A program made the translations under genes and the position numbers. Shown here one piece after another: positions 58,408-64,000 of a stretch of 64,000 nt of DNA. A model generated the notes under the pieces. It saw only the letters and a list, made by a program, of their open reading frames with translations. It was not told where the DNA came from and did no database searches. This DNA is from Candidatus Brockarchaeota archaeon. Its GTDB lineage: Archaea > Thermoproteota > EX4484-205 > JAAOZP01. Positions within the stretch are counted from its first letter, which is position 1. Each line of letters begins with the position of its first letter. The DNA is taken from positions 1 to 64,000 of the forward strand of contig JAFNIX010000010.1 of NCBI GenBank assembly GCA_017601225.1. The letters run 5' to 3'.

Positions 58408-59495
58408 GCATTCTAGTGGTTGTGGGCACCCGCCCAGAGATTATTAAAATGGCTCCTGTAATCAGGAGGCTTGAGGAGAAAGGGTTAGAGTATGTTTTTG
58501 TTCACACTGGTCAGCATCACGATTATGAGATGAGCAGGATATTTATAGAGGAGCTTGAGCTACCGAGTCCTCATGTTTCTTTCAAACTGTCCAACAGTAG
58601 TCCAGCGTCCCAGATTGGAGAGATGATTATCAAGCTTGAGAATAGTCTAGCGGGTCTTAAGCCGAGCATATTGCTGGTTGAGGGAGATACGAACACTATT
58701 CTCTCAGCCACCATAGCAGGGATTAAAATGGGCGTTAAAATAGGCCATGTGGAAGCCGGGCTCAGAAGCTACGACTGGAGAATGCCTGAGGAGCATAACA
58801 GGAGAATGGTTGACCATGTATCCGACCACCTGTTCGCACCTACTGATGTCGCTAAACGTAACTTGGTGGAGGAGAAAGTCTGGGGCAGCATTCACGTTAC
58901 AGGTAACACGGTTATCGACGCGTTGAACCTATACTTGGGAAGGGTGAGGGAGCTTGAAGATAAGGTGATGGGGCAAGTCAAGTTTACCGACTACATTCTT
59001 GCGACATTCCACAGGGCTGAGAACGTTGATGATCCGAATACCCTGAGAAACTTCTTGGAAATCCTGAGGAGAAGCCCCCTGCCAGTTGTTCTACCACTGC
59101 ACCCCAGAACTAGGAGAAGGCTCCAAGAGCAAGGATTAATGTCCCAGCTGGAAAGCTTGGAGAAGATTCGGTTAATGCCGCCCTGCGGCTACTTCGAGTT
59201 TCTAGCACTTATGAAGAACGCTAGACTACTGATGACTGATTCGGGAGGCATCCAGGAGGAGGCAACGCATCCTGCTATAAGGAAGCATGTTTTGGTCTTA
59301 AGGAGCTCCACTGAGAGGCCTGAGGCTGTTTCAGCAGGTTTCGCTAGGGTTGTTGGAGTGGATCCTACAGTGGTGCTGCCGGAGCTTGAAAACCTGCTGA
59401 GCAATAGAGTAAACCTTCCCCATAGTTCACCATTCGGCGACGGCAAGGCCTCAGAGCGGATTGTGGATATAGTTTCTTCAGACTTGTACACCTAG
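58404..59495 (+). CDS. wecB: UDP-N-acetylglucosamine 2-epimerase
   Basis: A 363-residue non-hydrolysing epimerase: GTRPEIIKMAPV, HTGQHHDYEM, VEAGLRSYDWRMPEE and DSGGIQEEA. It converts UDP-GlcNAc to UDP-ManNAc, the substrate of wecC. TTG start overlaps the wecC stop by 4 bases. Confidence 0.93.
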   Translation: MSILVVVGTRPEIIKMAPVIRRLEEKGLEYVFVHTGQHHDYEMSRIFIEELELPSPHVSFKLSNSSPASQIGEMIIKLENSLAGLKPSILLVEGDTNTILSATIAGIKMGVKIGHVEAGLRSYDWRMPEEHNRRMVDHVSDHLFAPTDVAKRNLVEEKVWGSIHVTGNTVIDALNLYLGRVRELEDKVMGQVKFTDYILATFHRAENVDDPNTLRNFLEILRRSPLPVVLPLHPRTRRRLQEQGLMSQLESLEKIRLMPPCGYFEFLALMKNARLLMTDSGGIQEEATHPAIRKHVLVLRSSTERPEAVSAGFARVVGVDPTVVLPELENLLSNRVNLPHSSPFGDGKASERIVDIVSSDLYT

Positions 59496-59797
59496 CTCTC
59501 CAGCTTCTCCCTTTTAAGCTCGAAAACAACTGTTCCTCCTTCCGTGTACGGCTTCGCAGGGTCTGGACACTGAACATAACCTATATCATCTATATTGCCT
59601 ATACCTAGCTCCCTAGCGGAAACCCCTTTCGCGAAAGGCATTAAAAGCGTTGCCATGCCAGTTAAAGCATGTAGACATATTTTACACTCCTGACCCTCAG
59701 GAATATAGTATTTTTTAACAATGATCTCATCACCAATCCTGTATCCAATAGTGCATTCGCCACGAACCTCCTTCACAATAATCCTAACTCTATACAT
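59492..59797 (-). CDS. TIGR04076-like small protein
   Basis: A 101-residue protein with two cysteines in GQECKICLHALTG and another in YVQCPDP. This fits small archaeal and bacterial TIGR04076-type proteins of unknown function; the cysteines may bind metal. ATG 59797 behind GGTGG is preferred to the upstream GTG at 59809. It is on the opposite strand to wecB (4-base overlap) and divergent from the flippase gene. Confidence 0.7.
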   Translation of the reverse strand: MYRVRIIVKEVRGECTIGYRIGDEIIVKKYYIPEGQECKICLHALTGMATLLMPFAKGVSARELGIGNIDDIGYVQCPDPAKPYTEGGTVVFELKREKLES

Positions 59798-59821
59798 TTC
59801 TGGAACCACCGTCCGCTTGTT

Positions 59822-59836
59822 TATAGTCTAGTTATA
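59822..59836. promoter_or_regulatory. Weak operator-like site (TATAGT-CTA-GTTATA)
   Basis: Two mismatches from the sulfur-island palindrome, located between the TIGR04076 gene and the flippase start at 59840. It may simply be a TATA element; recorded because it is the nearest match outside the island. Confidence 0.3.
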
Positions 59837-59839
59837 TTA

Positions 59840-61477
59840 ATGTTAAGTAGTGGAGAGCGAAGTTTGTCTGACACTCTGGCTGAGGCTGCTGAGTACTCCG
59901 CTAGGGGTGGCTTCACCCTCTTCCTCGGAGAGTTCTCCTCCACCACTGTTCTGGCTGTCGCCTCCATCCTTGTCGCTAGGCTTCTCGGCTCCGAGAATTA
60001 TGGCTTGTACTCGCTGAGCCTCGTCGCCCCCTCGCTCCTAGCCTCTCTCATCGGTTTAGGTCTTGACTCCGCGGCGGTAATGTTCACCTCGAAGTATTCG
60101 GCTGAGGAAAAGCATGGTCACGTGGCTTCTTTCTTGAAGACCAGTATTGTCTTCAGGCTTGCCACGGGTTTAACTGCATCGCTAACCTGCTTCGCCGCCT
60201 CGGATTTCCTAGCCACGATTCTGCTTAACAGGCCTGGCTTAAGCTTCTACGTTAGGGTCTTCAGCATCCTAATCCTCTTCCAAACCTTCTTCACTCTAGC
60301 CTATAGTCTCTTCGTTGGCTTGGGCTCCCCAAGGTGGGCCTCGATGGTTAAGCTTCTGATGGCTGTTTTCAAAGCGTTTTTCAGCCCAGTTCTGCTTCTC
60401 CTCGGCCTCGGAGTTTTCGGAGCCCTGCTTGCACACACTCTCGGATACGTTTTCTCAGCCCTAGCGGGTTTAACGGTGCTCTTCTCAAGATATTACAGGC
60501 GTCTGAAAAACTCTCCTGCGGATAATGATGAGGAGGAAGGTAACCCGGGTTCCACTGGTCTTTTAAGGCTGATGCTCAGCTACGGGTTCCCCCTCTACCT
60601 TTCATCCCTTCTCGCCATTCTCTTGGGTAACTATCAGACTGTTCTCCTCGCCTACTATGCTTCCAACGCTGAGATAGGGGGTTTCCAAGCTGCGGTCAAC
60701 CTTTCAACAATGTTCACCGTGCTAATAACCCCTGTTACCACGATGCTTTTCCCGGTTTTCACAAGGCTTTACTCAACTGGGGCTCGGGGCGAGCTTGAAA
60801 CCTTTCTAAACCTTTCAGTTAAGTATTCCTCGCTCATACTCCTCCCCGTTTCTGTCTTAGCGGTGTGCGTATCTGGGCAGCTTGTGACGGTTGTCTACGG
60901 GGCTGGCTACAGTCTAGCATCCGGGTACTTGGCTGCCTACTCCCTCATGTTTCTCCTGGTTGGCTTAGGCTACGGGATTCTGGGGAGCTTCTTCAACGGG
61001 GTTGGTGAAACATGGCTCACGTTCAGAACAGACCTTCTAAGCCTCGTGGTTTTCATGCCTCTATCATTATTGTTGACTAGTCTCCAGGGGGTCATGGGGC
61101 TTATCGCCGCGCTTATTGCTTCTAGGGTTTCGTCAACCGTCTACGGGCTTGTTTTAGCCAGGAGGAGGCTCAGCGTAAAGCTTAATCCTCCGCGTATAGC
61201 CAGGATATATGTTTCCACGCTGCTTTCAGCTGTTCCAACGGTTCTCATCGCACGGTTCACAGGCTTGCCGACTTTGCCGAGTTTACTGCTGAGCTCATCC
61301 GTCTACGTTTTCTCCTACATGAGTCTCACTCCTCTGCTCAGGGCTGTTGACGAGGATGATCTAAGGAGTCTTGAGCGGATGTTCGGCAGCATAGGGGTTT
61401 TGAAGCCCTTCGTTAGGCTTGCCTCAGGATACGTGAGGATGGTGCTTCAAGCATCATCTTCTTTGAAAATCGCTTAG
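59840..61477 (+). CDS. Polysaccharide flippase (Wzx/MATE-like)
   Basis: A 545-residue polytopic protein with about 14 hydrophobic segments. It shows the start typical of lipid-linked oligosaccharide flippases (ARLLGSENYGLYSLSL). It should flip the lipid-linked glycan across the membrane. Likely leaderless: ATG follows the TATA-like element within a few bases, or the next in-frame start is used. Confidence 0.85.
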   Translation: MLSSGERSLSDTLAEAAEYSARGGFTLFLGEFSSTTVLAVASILVARLLGSENYGLYSLSLVAPSLLASLIGLGLDSAAVMFTSKYSAEEKHGHVASFLKTSIVFRLATGLTASLTCFAASDFLATILLNRPGLSFYVRVFSILILFQTFFTLAYSLFVGLGSPRWASMVKLLMAVFKAFFSPVLLLLGLGVFGALLAHTLGYVFSALAGLTVLFSRYYRRLKNSPADNDEEEGNPGSTGLLRLMLSYGFPLYLSSLLAILLGNYQTVLLAYYASNAEIGGFQAAVNLSTMFTVLITPVTTMLFPVFTRLYSTGARGELETFLNLSVKYSSLILLPVSVLAVCVSGQLVTVVYGAGYSLASGYLAAYSLMFLLVGLGYGILGSFFNGVGETWLTFRTDLLSLVVFMPLSLLLTSLQGVMGLIAALIASRVSSTVYGLVLARRRLSVKLNPPRIARIYVSTLLSAVPTVLIARFTGLPTLPSLLLSSSVYVFSYMSLTPLLRAVDEDDLRSLERMFGSIGVLKPFVRLASGYVRMVLQASSSLKIA

Positions 61478-61519
61478 GAGGAGTGGTTTTTAAGGAGAAC
61501 ATGTTTTTCAGTCTTTAAT

Positions 61520-61539
61520 AAATTTTTTATGAAAAATTT
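61520..61539. terminator. A+T-rich hairpin after the flippase gene
   Basis: AAATTTTT-TATG-AAAAATTT has perfect 8-base arms, 43 bases after the flippase stop. It may assist termination or define the promoter region of the next gene. Confidence 0.35.
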
Positions 61540-61650
61540 TAAATCATGTGTTTTAACGCTTTCCCAGTTTGACTAGTGTACACGCTTCACGGCGGCTTGG
61601 CTGGAAAGGGCAGGTCGTAATCCTCAAGCTTAGCGGGAGGAGTGTAGGAA

Positions 61651-63540
61651 ATGTTTAAAACCCGTTCCAAACCTGCAGGTGTCTACTCCTCCGTGTTCTA
61701 TGTTGCTGCTAACTTGGCCCTGTTTTTCTGCTTCCTCCAGGCGGTTAACCAGCTTGGATTCACCTATTTGGAAACCTTGCACAGGGTTACTGTGAACACG
61801 GTGATTGATGCCACTGTCTTCTCAAGGGAAGCCGACTTCTTTGCAACGCTTATTCTACTCGCCACGCTTCTCCTCCTTCAGCTCCCCGCCGTTCACGCTT
61901 CTTCCCGTAGTGATGGTTTTCGGATTTATGCTCCTGTTCTGCTAACCATGCTTAGCCTCATCTTTTTTCTCCTGGGCGAGGCCAGGATAGTGTTCATCCT
62001 AATTCTTTTCTCAACCTTGACGCATGTTAAGAGATACTTGTCGCTATGGGGTTTCGCTAACACGACGGTTCTCCTCACGATTATCCTGAGCCTCGCCTCC
62101 CTAGCAAGGTGGCTCTCCTACCCTTTCCTCACAACACCCTTCTACATGGATGCAAGCTGGGTCCCGTCTAAGGTAGACAGAGCCGTATTCTACTTTCTCA
62201 ACAATACGTTAGCCTTCTGGCTTGTTACGATGCTTATTCTAGGATGGCTTCTAAGCCTCGTCTTCACGTTTCTGAGAAGGATTAGGCTCGTTAAGACCGG
62301 CAGGGGTAGAATAGGGCTTCTGGTACAGGATGTTCAGGAGGATGGTCTTCACAGGCTCACCCAAGGCGTTGAGAAAAGCAGGCTGTTGAAAACCCTGTTG
62401 GACTGGAGGCTCGCCCTACCTCTCTCCATAATCGTCCTCCTCTTCCTCAACTATTACAACTATTTCCCCTCTGTGAACCCTGAGGGTAAGCCTGTCAGCG
62501 TTGACATTCTCTACACCTACGTGCCACGCTTGGAGAGGTTCGAATCCTACGGGCTTACTTTCACCGGGGTGGAATACTTGTTCACAGAGTGGCATCGAAG
62601 ACCTTTCGTGATGCTCTCCCTGTTCCTTCTAAAGTTTTTAACAGGGTTTAGCAGCGTTGACACCGTTAAGCTCTCTCTTTTCCTCGCAGGTGTTCTCCAC
62701 GTCGCCTCCACGTTCCTCGCCTTCAGGCTCGTCACCGGTGACAGGATGCTTTCAACAGCCTCAGTCTACTTCGCCACCTTCTCTGTTACGACTGTCGTCG
62801 GCCTTTTCGCGGGATACTTGGGCATGTGGGTCTCCGCCTCCTTCCAGCTTCTCTCAATAGCCTTCCTGACAAGGGCTGTGGGGGACGGGTGTTTCAGAAT
62901 GGTTGTTCCCGCGGTGCTGTTTTCAGCTTTAGCCTTGCTCTCGCACCCTTGGAGCTGGCTCCTATTCTCCCTGGCGGCCTTCACTCTGCCGGTAGCATTA
63001 TTCTTCCTGGGCAGGCTCGGGGTTTGCAGGAGGCTGGGTAGGAGGCAGTTTCTAATCATGGCTGTTTTCCTGCTTTTCCAGCTGGTTCCAGAGGTGTTGG
63101 CGCTAGTATTGTTCAACCCGCCTTCCCTTGTTAAGCTTGTTTCAGACGCTTTGAAATGGGGAGGCTTCTCGTTTGCAAACCTTTTCCTCTACGAGACGAA
63201 CGTTAACAGGACGTTGAACATATACGTCGGAGGCTTCTCGAGCAACTGGCTGATCTACGCTTTATCCGTGGTCGGTGCCGTCTCACTCCTAAAATATGAC
63301 AACCATTTCCTCACGTTTATTCTGGCAGCCCTCCTGGTTTCCACACCGGTCTTCTTCCCGTGTAACCATGGGCCTCAGACTAGAATAATATACTTCCTCC
63401 CGCTTCAAGCCGCTTCCACCATAGGCTTCTTCGAAGCATTAAGGCTGGCTAAGGGAAGGATAAGCCCTGCTGCATGCTTCTCAGCCATAATCCTAATGCT
63501 CGCGAACTACGCTTTTCGTTCTGTGGCAAACTTAATTTAG
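61651..63540 (+). CDS. Large polytopic membrane protein (GT-C-like)
   Basis: A 629-residue protein with many hydrophobic segments and a short cytoplasmic stretch near residues 210-245. It is similar in layout to, but not obviously homologous with, the protein at 54048. Members of this type in glycan loci are candidate polymerases, lipid-A- or dolichol-dependent transferases. ATG 61651 has GGGAGGAG upstream. Confidence 0.6.
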   Translation: MFKTRSKPAGVYSSVFYVAANLALFFCFLQAVNQLGFTYLETLHRVTVNTVIDATVFSREADFFATLILLATLLLLQLPAVHASSRSDGFRIYAPVLLTMLSLIFFLLGEARIVFILILFSTLTHVKRYLSLWGFANTTVLLTIILSLASLARWLSYPFLTTPFYMDASWVPSKVDRAVFYFLNNTLAFWLVTMLILGWLLSLVFTFLRRIRLVKTGRGRIGLLVQDVQEDGLHRLTQGVEKSRLLKTLLDWRLALPLSIIVLLFLNYYNYFPSVNPEGKPVSVDILYTYVPRLERFESYGLTFTGVEYLFTEWHRRPFVMLSLFLLKFLTGFSSVDTVKLSLFLAGVLHVASTFLAFRLVTGDRMLSTASVYFATFSVTTVVGLFAGYLGMWVSASFQLLSIAFLTRAVGDGCFRMVVPAVLFSALALLSHPWSWLLFSLAAFTLPVALFFLGRLGVCRRLGRRQFLIMAVFLLFQLVPEVLALVLFNPPSLVKLVSDALKWGGFSFANLFLYETNVNRTLNIYVGGFSSNWLIYALSVVGAVSLLKYDNHFLTFILAALLVSTPVFFPCNHGPQTRIIYFLPLQAASTIGFFEALRLAKGRISPAACFSAIILMLANYAFRSVANLI

Positions 63541-63627
63541 CACGATAGATGGATAACGTTAAAAAGCGATAAAGCTAGTAGCGCGCACTATTTTAGCCGG
63601 GAGATAAGCGTTTAACAAGCCTTTGGC

Positions 63628-63957
63628 GTGCGCTTTGAAAAAAGAGAGAGAAGATCGGAAGTAATTGAGGGATTACTAAAAAGTAAACTTGGCGAATATT
63701 TTGTAAAAACCTATTCAATTATGTATAAGCCTTCAACATTTAATCCATTGGGTTTTGATAAGAGTTTTCCATTTTTTGACCGCTATGTTAAGACGAGTTT
63801 TCCATCTAGTCGAGCAGTTATTGAACAGTTTAAAAGAACTAATGGGATTCTTAACCATGGAAAGAACCCGAATTCTTATTTGGCTGATGCAGTGGCAACA
63901 ATGATATTAGGCCGATTTCCATTTTCTTCGGATAGTCTGATACATCATTCTCATTAA
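63628..63957 (+). CDS. Hypothetical protein, possibly truncated
   Basis: A 109-residue frame with GTG start and A+T-rich codon use, unlike the gene before it. It is hydrophilic, with several Phe/Pro-containing segments (YKPSTFNPLGFDKSFPFF) and ends HHSH. No family recognised. It may be a fragment of a longer gene whose remainder lies beyond the window, or a remnant at the edge of another imported segment. Confidence 0.4.
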   Translation: MRFEKRERRSEVIEGLLKSKLGEYFVKTYSIMYKPSTFNPLGFDKSFPFFDRYVKTSFPSSRAVIEQFKRTNGILNHGKNPNSYLADAVATMILGRFPFSSDSLIHHSH

Positions 63958-64000
63958 TAATCGCTGTTTGGATAATATATAGCTTACACTAATATGGATC

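Noticed and set aside
1..64000. Search for tRNA, rRNA, CRISPR arrays and insertion sequences.
   Set aside because: No cloverleaf-like segment, regularly spaced repeat array or transposase was recognised by eye; small tRNA genes with introns could be missed.

Overview
The window looks like the chromosome of a thermophilic archaeon, probably a member of the Thermoproteota (TACK) lineages; I cannot fix the order from sequence alone. Evidence: TATA boxes about 25-30 bases upstream of start codons and several apparently leaderless genes, frequent TTG and GTG starts, tightly overlapping genes, three VapBC modules, archaeal families (serine kinase SerK, DUF354, DUF1616, DUF4350) and a PEFP-type C-terminal sorting signal. 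No rRNA, tRNA, CRISPR or insertion sequence was recognised.

Region 1 (1-12.8 kb) is a sulfur and metal island, visibly more A+T-rich than the DNA to its right. It encodes a CopA-like Cu(+) ATPase, a SerK-like free serine kinase, a hemerythrin-domain protein, a DsrE-like protein, an FTR1 iron permease, a divergent cysteine-synthase-fold enzyme, an ECF S-component-like protein, a YeiH/UPF0324 transporter, and an operon of threonine-synthase-fold PLP enzyme, MoaD/ThiS-like sulfur carrier, E1-like activating enzyme, siroheme sulfite reductase and TusA. Six promoters in this island carry the same short palindrome, TATAAC-N3-GTTATA. This suggests one regulon for sulfite reduction, carrier-bound sulfur and cysteine formation from O-phosphoserine, together with iron and copper handling. 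It is the strongest candidate here for an undescribed system.

Region 2 (12.8-33.8 kb) is G+C-richer core-like DNA: three VapBC pairs, a second E1 paralogue, an ABC exporter fused to a DUF1854-like domain, NAD salvage (pncB, pncA), an aldo/keto reductase, a GlmU-like protein, a methyltransferase, a prephenate dehydrogenase with an unusual C-terminal domain, and sugar catabolism (GH3 with PA14, GH35 beta-galactosidase, polyol-type dehydrogenase). A strongly structured leader RNA precedes a small membrane protein near 32.5 kb.

Region 3 (33.9-45.6 kb) contains two divergent envelope clusters. The minus-strand cluster encodes small secreted or anchored Ig-like proteins, one split by a frameshift in a polyproline hinge and one with a PEFP-CTERM tail. 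The plus-strand cluster is a translationally coupled operon of DUF1616, DUF7982-like, DUF4129-like, DUF4350, MoxR AAA+ and DUF58 proteins.

Region 4 (45.7-63.6 kb) is a surface-glycan locus: Dpm/AglD-like GT2, DUF354, (alpha/alpha)-toroid protein, bi-domain oxidoreductase, three GT4 enzymes, two large polytopic proteins, wecC, wecB and a flippase. From about 47.13 to 57.7 kb the DNA is markedly A+T-rich, as expected for an exchangeable glycan cassette inserted between conserved flanks.
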